From positions 54,312,763-54,376,762 of the forward strand of contig OZ007571.1 of NCBI GenBank assembly GCA_963931925.1: DNA of 64,000 nt, written 5' to 3'. Made by a program: the position numbers and the translations under genes. The DNA is from Onchidella celtica. Its lineage: Eukaryota; Mollusca; Gastropoda; Systellommatophora; Onchidiidae. This document shows positions 13,760-26,000 of the stretch, one piece after another (position 1 is the first letter of the stretch; the number at the start of each line of letters is the position of its first letter). The notes beneath the pieces were generated by a model. The model was not told where the DNA came from. It saw nothing but the letters and a program-made list of their open reading frames with translations, and ran no database searches.

Positions 13760-14166
13760 TATCTATGGGACAGTCTGACCTTGTTATTCAATGTTATATC
13801 TATGGGACAGTCTGACCTTGTTATTCAATGTTATATCTATGGGACAGTCTGACCTTGTTCTTCAATGTTATATCTATGGGACAGTCTGACCTTGTTATTC
13901 AATGTTATATCTATGGGACAGTCTGACCTTGTTATTCAATGTTATATCTATGGGACAGTCTGACCTTGTTCTTCAATGTTATATCTATGGGACAGTCTGA
14001 CCTTGTTATTCAATGTTATATCTATGGGACAGTCTGACCTTGTTATTCAATGTTATATCTATGGGACAGTCTGACCTTGTTATTCAATGTTATATCTATG
14101 GGACAGTCTGACCTTGTTATTCAATGTTATATCTATGGGACAGTCTGACCTTGTTATTCAATGTTA
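13760..14166. repeat. Minisatellite, 11 copies of 37 bp
   Basis: Eleven head-to-tail 37-bp units (TATCTATGGGACAGTCTGAC plus 17 more bases), 407 bp exactly and almost identical. Units 3 and 6 share a variant (TTCTTCAA instead of TTATTCAA), so the first six units form a 3-unit higher-order repeat. Confidence 0.97.
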
Positions 14167-14500
14167 TTCGAACATTTTTGCCGACACTCTGGCCTCTCCA
14201 AAGAAAGGGGTCAACACGCCGATACTAGCGGGCGCAGTTTCTCGTAAGTGAATATATTAATTATTATACTAGCTGAGTACCTGTTTGATGAACAGGTTTG
14301 TGTAGGCTGGTTTTTTTTTTTTTGACGGGGGGGGGGGGGGGTAAAACTTAAGACGCCTGTGAACTAAGAAAGGCATTACATAGATAGCTTATAAGAGGGA
14401 TGCAACAACAAAGGACACCACTTCAGACCGAAAGGAATAAGAACAAAAGCCGAGATGCGTAGAAGTGATGATGTCATAAAAACCTACAGCATGTCAATGA

Positions 14501-15150
14501 CAAAATTGGGCAAAAAGAAAGGTTGTATGTTGCGAAACCCTGCGTGAGAAATAAAACAAATAAAATAATTTTCCAGCTCGGCACTATCACTCCCCATGGC
14601 ATCAATGTCCAACATTGCCTTCGATAATTCCACTGTTGTCAATATCAATATATATATATTTATTATATAAAAAAAATTTTTTCATTATTATTACTATTAT
14701 TATTTTTTCATTTCTTTCTTTCTTTATTTGTTTATTTCTTTCTTTATTTATTAAAATTATATTTTTTCTTAATCTCTTTTTCTTTTTCTTTACAGGCACT
14801 ATGTGGCGCCTTCATCTTGTTTACTAACCAAATGCGTCACTTCGAGCTTCCATGCATTTGGCGGACGGACGTGCTTTGGTGCTGCTAACGAAGCAAGAAC
14901 TCGCAGCTAAGTAAACAGTTTCGCTTCGTTCCTGTTGAAGTCTTTTAGTGTTCGTTTTTTTTTTCACTTGAAAAAGGTGAAAGCCGAAAATTTTGTGTAT
15001 TTTCTGTCTTCTCTTTAGTTTGCTTTGTATTGTTTGGGTTTTATTTCTCACGCAGGGTTTCGCAACATACAACCTTTTCTTTTTGCCCAATTTTGACTTT
15101 GCTTATAGCCCTGCTGCGACCCCACAGTTTTTCTGTGGTTTTTATGATAT
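14501..15150. repeat. Family E inverted pair
   Basis: A 60-bp block at 14501-14560 (GGTTGTATGTTGCGAAACCC) recurs almost perfectly inverted at 15030-15096, about 0.47 kb away. The right copy extends through GCCCTGCTGCGACCCCACAG. Related copies lie at 39065-39275, 43945-44035 and 62240-62325. The AT-rich centre has no gene. Confidence 0.6.
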
Positions 15151-16020
15151 TTCGTGAGCATGTCAATGAGCCTAGTGGAAATTGGGGAAAGAATACATTT
15201 CCAATAAAAAAAAAACTACATCGATTTGAGACTTCTATTAAAAACTGTGCACTCTTACATCCATTGTGATGCACCATATAAAATTTGAAGTCTGAGTGTT
15301 GAGTGGTTCAGAAGCCTTTTGCAACGAAACATCTCAAGTCCACAAATATATATAGTATAAATTATAATATGTTTTGAGGCCAAGCACAGTAGAAATCATT
15401 CCTTCTCACTGACAAACATAATTCGGAATTTCGTCCGAATTTTTGACTGTCGTTTTTATGGCGAAGGGAGTGCAATAAGTGAAAACTTGTGTAAACTGGT
15501 AAGGATTTAACATATCACTGGCCATAATTAATATCATAAAACAGCACAAGTGCGAAGGACTCTGTTCTACAGGAGAGGGAAGAAACTATTTTAATTCCAC
15601 GTATTTCTCACCTATATATGTTAATTTTGAGTTATATAAATTAACATTTGAAACATATTTCTCTCTCTTAATAGAAGTAATTAACTTCTTTTTTAGGAGT
15701 TCATGGCATATTTTGGCGAAACAAAGTTGTCATGATTGTGTAGTTGTGAGAATACACTCGTCGTTTCATGATAGGGCCAGTGATTCATAATTATTATTAT
15801 CATAGAGTATTATGGAAAATAAACATTATAACCCGATTCAGTGATCTTCCCTTCTCGACTTTTTCATGGCTCAGAACAAACATCGTATTGTGTGTCCATG
15901 TGCATGCCTGCGTGAGTGCCTGTGTGCTTTGGAATACGCCCACCCAATGTGTGATTGTATTTCCTGGTGCAAATGAGATCTGGAGCAAGACAGAAATTTA
16001 TTATGGGAAACTTTCTAGAT
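15151..16020. other. No gene seen upstream of the P450 exon
   Basis: AT-rich, probably the preceding P450 intron if the exon is part of a split gene. Confidence 0.4.
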
Positions 16021-16063
16021 CAGGGAGAGAGAGAGACACACACACAGGGACAGAGAGAGAGAG

Positions 16064-16141
<78 letters not shown>
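16021..16141. repeat. (GA)n microsatellite
   Basis: About 120 bp of GA/GAAA repeats directly upstream of the P450 exon. The Arg/Glu-rich open frames through it are artefacts. Confidence 0.95.
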
Positions 16142-16145
<4 letters not shown>

Positions 16146-16212
16146 GGGGCACAGGTAATGTCGGGTAACTCATCTCGTAATATAGAAATTGTTCCCACTA
16201 TTCTGTTTTCAG

Positions 16213-16816
16213 GGTGTGGCACTGAATTTCATCATTGCCGGCTTTGAGACCGTGTCAACCGTGTTTTCCTTTGCCTTATTCCTGTTGACCACGCACCCAC
16301 AATGTCTTCAGAGAGTCCAGGCAGAGATAGATGACAAGATTGGCCGTGAACTGCCTAATTATGACAACATTCAGGAATTAGTTTATCTGGAAATGTGTGT
16401 TAATGAGACTATGAGATTGTATTCAGCAGTCCCAGTACTTGACAGACTTTGTACGCAAGACGTTACTCTCCAAGGTATCCATATTCCCAAAGGTATGCCA
16501 GTGGTTATTCCCATTTATGCCCACCACCATGACCCTGATATCTGGACAGACCCTGAAGAGTTTGGCCCAGAAAGATTCAGGCCAGAAGTGAAGGAATCTC
16601 GGAATCCATACTATCATAGCCCTTTTGGACATGGGCCAAGTAACTGTATTTGGCATGAAGCTAAGCTTGGTGGAGTTGAAAGTCGGACTGGCTTCGATTC
16701 TGCAGAAATTTACACCAGTTCCTTGTAGCAAAACCGTATACCCAATTGTTTTGACCAACTCAGTATTTCCTGCAGCAAAACATGGTCTCTGGGTAAAACT
16801 AGAGGCCAGGAAATGA
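16213..16816 (+). CDS. Cytochrome P450 (CYP3/CYP5 clan), terminal exon, frameshifted
   Basis: The exon opens after a clear acceptor (ctgttttcag, AG at 16211-16212). It encodes the I-helix (AGFETVST), the K-helix ExxR (ETMRLY), the PERF motif (GPERFRPE) and the heme loop FGHGPSNC, so it is the C-terminal third of an ER-anchored mono-oxygenase. Sequence and spacing resemble CYP3A and thromboxane synthase. One extra T in the run 16649-16651, directly after the heme Cys codon and the following Ile codon, shifts the frame. In the other phase the protein continues normally (GMKLSLVELKVGLASILQKF) to a TGA at 16814-16816. The residue before Asn-Cys is Ser where nearly all P450s have Arg, which binds a heme propionate. 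Either this is a young pseudogene or the extra T is a sequencing error; the Ser favours decay. Upstream exons were not found in this window. Confidence 0.8.
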
Positions 16817-17114
16817 CATGTGACTTGCTTTGTTTCATTTGACTTCAGAATGGTCAGTCTCGCTATTCTATGTCTTGGATACATCCTTCCATAGAGGTTT
16901 TTTAAATACATTATCAAATTTAGCATCCCTATAAGAAAACAATACTAAATTGCAATGTTCAGGGTCTTTTTTGAAAATTATAGTATAATAATTATAAGAA
17001 GATGCATACCTATCACTGCCACAAATGCCTGCAGAAAATCAACAATGCATAGAAGTTCAATTCATATGTTGATCTCTTCGTGATCTCATTTATTGTTGTC
17101 TGCAATTTACTTAT

Positions 17115-17124
17115 AATAAATAAA
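17115..17124 (+). promoter_or_regulatory. Possible polyadenylation signal for the P450
   Basis: Two overlapping AATAAA hexamers lie about 300 nt after the P450 stop, at a plausible 3' UTR distance. AT-rich context makes chance occurrence possible. Confidence 0.3.
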
Positions 17125-17147
17125 AACTCAGTGATCTTTACATTTTA

Positions 17148-17531
17148 CATTTCATGATGAAGGAGTGAATGGATAACCAACAGTTTTACAATGAAAAGGT
17201 GAACGCTTAACTTAGCTGTATGACGAAAGGGCGAATAGGTCAAATTTGAGACTTTTAGTCTTTTTTGTTCATCAAAAGTGTTTGGCTTAGGCTTTACCCA
17301 ACACACATCACAAGCAATTCTGTTAACTCTCATTTAGTTTCTGTGTTACGTAATATGACAAAAAGGTGAGAAATAGATGATAAGAGTAGCACTAAATTTT
17401 CAAAACTGAATTTCTCGCAACACTGATTTTGACGCTTTGCCCATTTGCCATACACTTATACAGAGATAAGTTATGCGTTCGCCATTTAATTGGGCAGTTG
17501 TTGATATCCATTCACTCCTTCGTCAGGAAAC
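17148..17531. repeat. Family F inverted-end repeat, copy 2
   Basis: 384 bp with ends TTTCATGATGAAGGAGTGAA and the complement of TTTCCTGACGAAGGAGTGAA, a MITE-like layout. Lies just beyond the P450 3' end. Confidence 0.6.
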
Positions 17532-18898
17532 CAACAATTTTTCACAAAAACATGTTATGAACTCTTAAACTTTAAGTTAAAGGCACAACAAAAAAAATAA
17601 TTAAATCTTCAAAGCATAAAATAATAATAATTCAGAATGTTTATAATACAACAAAATTTCGAAAGTTAAAACAGCACCTAAATTTTCACAACACAACATA
17701 ACCTCAAATGTTAAACAAATACAACTTTCAAAATTTAATCTTAAATTTAATCTCAAATGTTCAAAAGACAATTTAATTTCAAAATATCTGGCAAAGTAAC
17801 ATAATTCATATCTTCATGGATGTATGAAATGAAACTTCAACTACTTAGAAAGCAATGTAATTCGGATTGTTCACTGTTCAATTTATCGTGCAGTGTCATA
17901 TTATTTTATCATAATTAACTTTTTGTGTGCCAGTCACCGATATATTGGTTCTTCTGCTGGTCACATTTGTGCCAATCACTGATGTATCAATGCGCAAGAA
18001 TGCTTGGCTATTTTGTTTTGGGAAGAAAAAAAGTCGATTTTCTATTAATAGATGTTGCTGTAGTTAGTCTTCATTCATCTCCCCCACTATTTTCTTCCTG
18101 TATTGGCAAACGTGGAAAAATTCATGGCACACAAAGAATCAACCTTTCCTGCCACTCGTAAGTGAAATTTACTCATACATGGCGCAAAACTGAGCCTGAT
18201 ACTCTTCTCTCAAATGATCATAGTTGTTTAGAGGGGTTTATGACACACAAACAATGCAGACAAACATTACAGTGTTCAGTTTTGAAGAGTTACAGCCTAG
18301 TTTGCACTTTCATATTTTTCAATCTGAAAGTAACCTGTAGATAATGTGTGCTGGAAAAGATTTAAAAAAAAAAAAAAATTCAAATTCAGATATTCACAAA
18401 ATCAAGATCGACTATTAAGACTTTGAGGAACAAAACTAAATACCTACAGCCAAATAAATATGTTATTGTCTGAAAAGATGTCACATATGGCTGCTCTACA
18501 AATATGATTTCTTTTTTTGAAGCAACAATGTAATTGAAAGGACAGGGATATTATATACATATATATCAAAAACTTACACCTTGGATTAAAAAACCCTGAA
18601 AATTATTGGAACATATCAAACTAATGATAAACAAATCAATATCGTGATGATTTTATCAGGCAATCCAAACTTCCCTGCTAAAGGGGTGAAATCTCATTTT
18701 GGCATAATTTTAGGCCACAATTACAAGGCTGCTACTGCTGTGTGTATAATATAATATGTAAAGCGGCTTGTATCCTGCATCAAAATAAAGTTCAATTCTT
18801 CTTCTGTCAATATATACTATCTTTTGTATTGTTCAATGTGGGTAGCCGTGTGTTTTTGTTGCTTGAACAAGACATAGTCCTGCCCTTTTCACTCTGAG

Positions 18899-19126
18899 TA
18901 GGTAGTCCAAACTGATTTTTACTTTTTATCATAACTCACCAGTTATTGTCTAATATGATGGAGCTTGCTTTTCTAAGAATTTTGATACCAAATTTGTCAT
19001 AACTTTCAAAGCCTTTAAGCCAGAATAATAAATTTGGTATGAAAATTCTTGGAAAAACAAGTCCCATCAGATTTCACAATAACTGGTGAGATATGATAGA
19101 AAGTACAAATCAGTTTGGACTACCTA
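18899..19126. repeat. 228-bp near-perfect palindrome (hairpin MITE)
   Basis: TAGGTAGTCCAAACTGATTT at the left is matched by its complement at the right, and pairing continues along roughly 100 bp per arm with a loop near 19010. A transcript would fold into one long stem. Confidence 0.8.
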
Positions 19127-19981
19127 ATTTTATCAGATGGTGGATGATGATGAAATCAATCTCTAGATGATTGCTGCACTTCAATTTTCATGTTATTATC
19201 AAATCACATAAACAATTAATGTATCAAGTTCATGTTGAAATATTTCCATTCATGGCCATCACAGTGTACATAAGCATACATGTAATAGTGTATCAAATTT
19301 CTTTGTGAATATTATTGCAGTTGTAGCACTGTAATCATTTTCTTTAATAAAAGATAAAGCATCAAAACGGACTTAGAGAAAATTAAAATGGTCCCCAAAA
19401 GTTCATGCAATGCTTGTAACATAAAATGGCAAATGTATATCATAGAAATGAGAAACAACAAAAGGCCTCAACTTCATGCAAAAATGTTTTTGACAATAGG
19501 GTCTGTTAGTCTAAAACTTTTAATTTTTCACCCTTTTCCACTCACCTGTTGGAACAGTCAAAGTGGTCTAAAATGAAATAGCCTCAAGCTGCAGAATAAT
19601 TTTAAAAATTAATTTGGCAAAGGTCAGTTATGAATAGCAGGTTTTCAAACTACCTCATCAGTCACTCATTCCAGAACGAAGATTTTGGCAATAAAATGCA
19701 AGAAACAGATGAACTTATATGGCTACTTAGTAACTGCTGCCTTTTCCCACAGAAACTGTTGCTTCATTTTTATTTTTATTTTTTTGCTCTTTAGTTCCTG
19801 ACAAATTTGTTGTAGATCGAAGTCCCAACAATAGAGCAAAAAAAGAAATTGACCCTTGTCTGTGCACAAGTAGGTTAACAACTGAACAACAATATTATCA
19901 TGCAAATAAATCAGATATCACTTCGGTTAGATGAAAGAGATTTGTTTTCAGTGGAAAAAAATAGCCTTGTTTTGTACATTA

Positions 19982-19987
19982 TTTATT
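19982..19987 (-). promoter_or_regulatory. Polyadenylation signal of the lengsin-like gene
   Basis: AATAAA on the minus strand, about 110 nt downstream of the TGA stop of the lengsin-like gene. Position and strand fit a short 3' UTR. Confidence 0.5.
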
Positions 19988-20096
19988 AAATTCCCTGGGA
20001 ATCTCAACATTAATTTACCATGTGCTGTGAGTGAAAACTGATCTGACTATATACTTATTTCTATTTTAATGTCTTCAGTGTATTCAAATTAATTAA

Positions 20097-23000
20097 TCAG
20101 AGGGAATGGAAATAAAGGTCTCTCTCAGCTTCAAACCTTACATCTGGTTCTTTGTTGGCAACTTCTTTCAGTTTGGTCAACTGGAATTCTTTACAGAGAT
20201 TCACATAGTCTTGGATAAAATTCTCTCCCAAGGCTTTTTTTAGCACTTCATCTTGTTCTAGAGCCTGCAAAGCTTCCTCCAGAGTTTTAGGCAGAGGTGT
20301 GAGAGCTGTGTCTCCTCCATCCGCTAACGGTCTAGGGAAAGAAAAAAAGAAGTCAAACAGAGAGAGGCGATGGTAAACAAGGTTACTGAGCTGTACATTG
20401 CTAACCTCAGTCTAAAAATTAAATAAGCAAATGAAACAAACCCAGCCAGCAACATAACATTAGTCAAATACACAGGATAACCTGAAATTTGCTCATGGGA
20501 ATGACATCTTCCTACGTACATCCAATGGTTGCAATATCGCACCATTGCTGATTTGATGCAAAAAATCGACCCCCACAGTAATCCTACCATCCCTGAGGAA
20601 AACTTATACATATCTACATTGGACTGGGGTAGGAATGCAGCTGGGTTTGTTAAGGCAGTGAAAATAAATTGCGTGTTCAAGTTACTATGTCAGTTTTTGT
20701 CACAGACTGACAGAATTAAATTCATTGTGGCGCCCTCCTGTTGTGATCTTGAACTAAACAGTGAACACTGGTCTGTGACCGAGATTTCCCTTGTTTCATT
20801 GTGAACTGTGTTGTGTCGTCACTTCCTGTATGTTCATGTATATTATAAGCCCCACGCCTTTGCTGTGTTGTGCGTGCCAACTGTGATCGTGAATGACCAA
20901 GAAACGCTCACATCGTGAGCTCTTGACTTTTTGTGTAATAAAACTGTCGTGGTGAAACGTGTCAAACGATCTTCTCGTCTAGGCTGATCAAGCTGTGGTT
21001 GTGGAATCTCTAAAACATGAATACATCAAACATGGGGACATGGTTATCTAGAGGCAAGGTGCTTGCCTCTCATGTCGAAGGTTCAAATCCCAGTCGCTGC
21101 AGGCATTGTTGGAATCTGGGATTTTTCTCATATTTTCCTGTCCCTGATCTTATGGTAGGTAGGATCGAGCACCTAGTCTTCTCAGATAAGGAGGAAAAAT
21201 TCGTAGAGCCCCATGTGCACATTGCGCACGTTAAAGATACCTTGGCAGTTGGAAATCGAAAAGAGCAGGCCAAACAGGCCGCTGCCCAAGTAAAATTCAA
21301 AAAAAAACGAATCCCTACCACAACAAGAGAAATAAAAACAAGAAAAGTGAGGTGTAATTGTGGAACAGTGAACACAACTCAGTATTTTCTCTATTTGTGT
21401 AGCCGCCCGACAAAATGAGGAACATCTCGGCACTACCAAATCCCAGTCGCTGCAGGCATTGTTGGAATCTGGGATTTTTCTCATATTTTCCTGTCCCTGA
21501 TCCTATGGTAGGTAGGATCGAGCACCTAGTCTTCTCAGATAAGGAGGAAAAATTCGTAGAGCCCCATGTGCACATTGCGCACGTTAAAGATACCTTGGCA
21601 GTTGGAAATCGAAAAGAGCAGGCCAAACAGGCCGCTGCCCAAGCAAAATTCTAAAAAAACGAATCCCTACCACAACAAGAGAAATAAAAACAAGAAAAGT
21701 GAGGTGTAAATGCCACGGGCAGCGAACCTCCTAAAACAAAAGACCTACACATGAACACATCAAACATCTTACAGAAGGTGAGTATCCCCTAAATACAGAA
21801 TCACTCTAAACTGACAAGGCTATTGCTAGGGGCTGTACTACGTGTAATTTACATAACAATCTATAGCTAAACAGTGAACACAACTCAGTATTTTCTCTAT
21901 TTGTGTAGCCGCCCGACAAAATGAGGAACATCTCGGCACTACCTGATTCGAGAGAATTGTTAATTGGGTCAATTTTATCGATTTTTGCGTTTTCAGTATT
22001 TTTGAAAAGTTTAACCTCTTTACTATTCCGTTTCCAAATGATAGTCCTGTTTGAGAAGGGTCAATGCCTCAAAACTGACTTTGAATCGAGTCATTGTCAA
22101 TAATTCTGACTAAAAGCTGAAACTTTAAAAGCATTTTTCTCAAAACTGTCGTCATTGTGTCACTTAGTGTCTTTGACAGGTCATCTCTTCTCTGCTAATT
22201 AACCCTCATTCTGCGGGAGGCCACTATATTGGCCTTCCCCCGCAACACGCGAGACACGCAAGGCCAATATTGTGGTCTACATACTGCAAACTGGGTCCTG
22301 CGGGAGGCCAATATACTGTATGGCAGTGCTGCTCCTGGTGTCTTGTTTAGTCGGTTGCCACGACTATCGATTTTTTTTCATGTTTTTTTTCCACACTATT
22401 TTCGCGTGTTTATCTAAACTGCCACCCCTACTATATCTAACAAAATGGTACCATCCGATTATACATTTATTACGATGCAACTATTTGTAACTATTCATCA
22501 TACTCATGTAATAGTACTGGCGGTCTGAAGTCCGAACTGGGGAAAATCTTGGGGAAACTTTTACTTTGATGCTGGTTGTCATCTACTTTTGAAATGAGAA
22601 GAACGGGGCCATGTGCCTATTTGAGAAAGCGTTCTATGTCTGTAATTATGAATTCCAATGTAATACTAGAGCATGCTGCAAAAGGGCGTCTGTCTGTAGG
22701 TTTTTCATCAAGGAAACTGGGAGAAAATGACCGACTTTGTTGTTGGTCATTGTCTATATTTGATGTGGTAAGTAGAGAGATATTGTGCTGCTTTGATTAA
22801 ACAGCTTTTCAGTACATGTATACAGACTCTATAAGCTGGAAATCAAATCTTGCTAAAACTAACATCACAGTACGTGGAAGCTTTACATAGTGGAGGAGGA
22901 AGAAGGCAATGCCACAATACATGTGGTTAGTAAATGAAGAGCCTGGCTTAAAAAATAATTGGTTTACCTGAATGGCCTGACTTAGGGACAGAAAAAGTGC

Positions 23001-26000
23001 ACAGGTCTTGGGAAAATGATAAAACGTGTGTTAAAGGGCATGTAAATGCAGAAAATTCTTGATTTTGGGCCTTCCATTTAACAATAGAACAAGGGCCTAC
23101 TGCTCATCACAAGTACTTTATCCAAATATCATAGGGGTCCTCTTATGATTTATCCATTATTGTTATTGCGTCCTGAAGTAAACATGATACACGTGTTCAC
23201 AAGAATAAGATTGATCCGACCGTCGAGGTTATCGGCAACACGCGAACAATCGGCTGACTGGCCGCTGGCTATCCCCGCACGGGGTGTTACGTGGACGAGT
23301 TCACTCAACGTGGGACGAAGGTTAAATTACAGCAATATTTTTTTTCCAAATGATAGGGCTTTGAATAACCTATCTGGTGATACCAATATCTCCACACCAC
23401 CAAAATGCACGAATTACCTCATTTTGTCAGGCGGCTACACATTTGGTTTTGTAATTAGACTGCTGTCCCCTATCAACAGTCAACCTATATTGACATCATT
23501 ACAGTCGAAGCATGTTATACCTGAAAGATCTAGGTGGTGGCAGTTCAAGTTTTCTTTTGATCCCATCAACACCTGCTGCCACAAGCCCAGCCTGGACAAG
23601 GTATGGGTTACATGCTGAGGATGCCATCCTGTCTTCGATATGGATGTTGGTACCCTTGTTCTTGACACGAAGGCGAGCAAATCTGTGGGAGAGGATTAAT
23701 AGATGGCAATTCATAGAATGACAAGGCTCTAACTCTCTTCCATCAACTTTTGAGAAATTCATGAATGAAGTGCCATGTGCTCATTGTCATAATCACATTA
23801 GGATCATAAATGCCGTGCTAGGTCACGACGTCAGTGAGTTAATTTTTACGATCTTGTTGATTATAACCAGCGTAATTTGTCCTTGAGCTGTTCTCGTGAA
23901 CAGTTTGTTTTGAAACACCTTTTTTCTGATGGATGGAGAGAAGGAGGGGCGAGACAGAATAAATGTATAGCTAGGAATGACAGAGCAGTCCTCGACCCCG
24001 TGATTTTGATTAACATAGATAAGGGGCGAGTAAAGGTAGTTTATTTAGACGCTTAGTTGGCGTTCGGAAATTTGTGCATAAGAGTAGAAAGCACGGGGTT
24101 TGAAGATTTTAGTAGTTAATGTTTCGCATTTTAAATTGTCTAGGTAAAATTGACCTTGATTTTGGCGCAAGGCCATGACAAGCATAAATTAATATTGCAG
24201 GCTGAGCTGAAGCGACTGCACCAATCAAATGTATGAATCTGGACGGAAGGTCGAGACATAGCTTTAGTATTTAAACCCGTGCAGAGCTTAGATAGATGCC
24301 ACATGTAGACAATCCATTTACGAGGTGGACGGCGATAGTCCTCAGCCAGATGAGAGACATAGAGACGCAGTTGAGCAGTCCATATTGTGAGGAGCGTGAT
24401 GTTTTAAAGCTCCAGAGCCTAAGCTACTTGGTTTGATATGAACCCACAGCGTTTACATCCAGCGCTCTCACTCCCAGTGAGGGCCTAATGGTGAGAGTCC
24501 ATACTAATTTGTAATGATGAAAGTGAACCGTTCTACTTACTTTTGAAGACAGTTTCAGAGCTACCGCCAGACAACGCATGGTTGTACAAGCATTCTCCAT
24601 GGCGTGTCTAGAGGAAATGTCCATATCATAACATGTCTCATTGAATTAATAGAATTTAAACTGTTATATCCGTCGCCACGTGCGCGGATTCTATTTGGCA
24701 TATAACTCATATGACCTGCAAGTAGTTAGAGTGAATAAGTTAGTCTTTATAGAAAGCTGTAGTTTCATTAGTTAGATTCAGTTGCCTTTGAATTGATATT
24801 TATATTTATAATTATATTTGTTACATTAATTCCTGTAATTAAACTGCCCTACAGTTCTGCTAAAAATCAAAGCAATTGATTCATTTAGTTTTTAGAGTGC
24901 AAGTATTTTTTTTCTGTGTTCGTCGATTGTGGGAGCGGACCTCGAAAGAGTGTCAGTCGAATTCTCCCCATCTAACCCACATCGCGACACTCATAGCTAT
25001 TAGAGATACAGCTATTTTTCTTTTTAGCAAAACTTACAAATTACACATCAAATCTGCTTGATACTTTGAAACATAATGGAGGAGAAGTGGTGTGCAGGTT
25101 GGAACTCAGCTCAGCCAAAAAAGTAGAGATAGGACCTTGCCATTCTAAGAGGGCAATTAGTGAAGAGTGTGGGTATGTGGTGAGTCGGATGGAAATGTGG
25201 AGGTAGGTGGATCAATGGAGATGTCACAAAATAGATGGATGCATTAATAGATAAGAGATGCATGTCGATGGGTAGACCGTGTGACAATGTGTAGATGACT
25301 TGGTGGCACAATGGATGGATCGATGAGTGGACATGGACTGACCAATGAATGGATGTAAAAATTTATGCAAAGATTGGTTGAGTGAACAGATGCACAGACA
25401 AATAGCTACATAGGTCTGACATTATCAGATGAATTAGTGGAACTGATCTGTAGAATGAAAATGAGAAGAGAAAACAGGCCACAAATGATTTTGTACCATG
25501 CAACTTCACCAATTATTGTCTCTTAAATTGTTTATTTCCCAAACTATACCAGACTCCACTTAATTCAGTCTTCAATAAATAGATTACACTTCCATTTACC
25601 AGAGTTCAAATATCATTGAAGCAGGGGAAATGACCACTATTATGCTGTTTGCCACATACAATAACTACATCCCTTGTTGAAGACTTGTTCAAATGATCAA
25701 AAACTGGGTGGTTTGAATTTGAATTATCCAGAAAATATGTAATAGGGATCAAGAAGGAGAAAAGAAACAAAAACTTTGAGACTACTTCAAGTTAAAAGAA
25801 AATCGAATTATTAGGGCCCAGAAGTAACCCTCGTCCCGCATTGACTGAACTTGTCTATGTAACGCGGCATGCCGGGATAGCCAGTGGCCAGTCAGCCAAT
25901 CATTCAAGTGTTGCAGATAATCTCAGCGGTCCGATCAATCAGGTCCTTTTTAACATGTGTATGGGTCTACTTTAGGACACAATAACAACAACGTTGGTGG

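Larger units (their letters stand above)
17532..20096. other. Convergent intergenic region
   Basis: Lies between the 3' ends of the P450 and the lengsin-like gene. Contains the 228-bp palindrome and a 3' UTR with AATAAA; the rest is AT-rich without recognisable content. Confidence 0.5.

Noticed and set aside
13760-14166. CRISPR-like array of regular repeats
   Set aside because: Units are contiguous with no unique spacers and the context is an animal genome; it is a minisatellite.
15768-16247. 159-codon frame rich in Arg/Glu
   Set aside because: Its bulk is a (GA)n microsatellite; only the tail from 16213 is the P450 exon.
16423-16926. 167-codon minus-strand frame
   Set aside because: Antisense shadow of the P450 exon.
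21035-21100. Functional tRNA gene
   Set aside because: B-box present, but no proper cloverleaf and it continues into a SINE body.
21070-21654. Open frames of 79-133 codons on both strands
   Set aside because: Produced by the duplicated SINE body.
24424-24624. Minus-strand frame as an extra lengsin-like exon
   Set aside because: Lies inside the solo LTR and exons 6 and 7 already join in phase.
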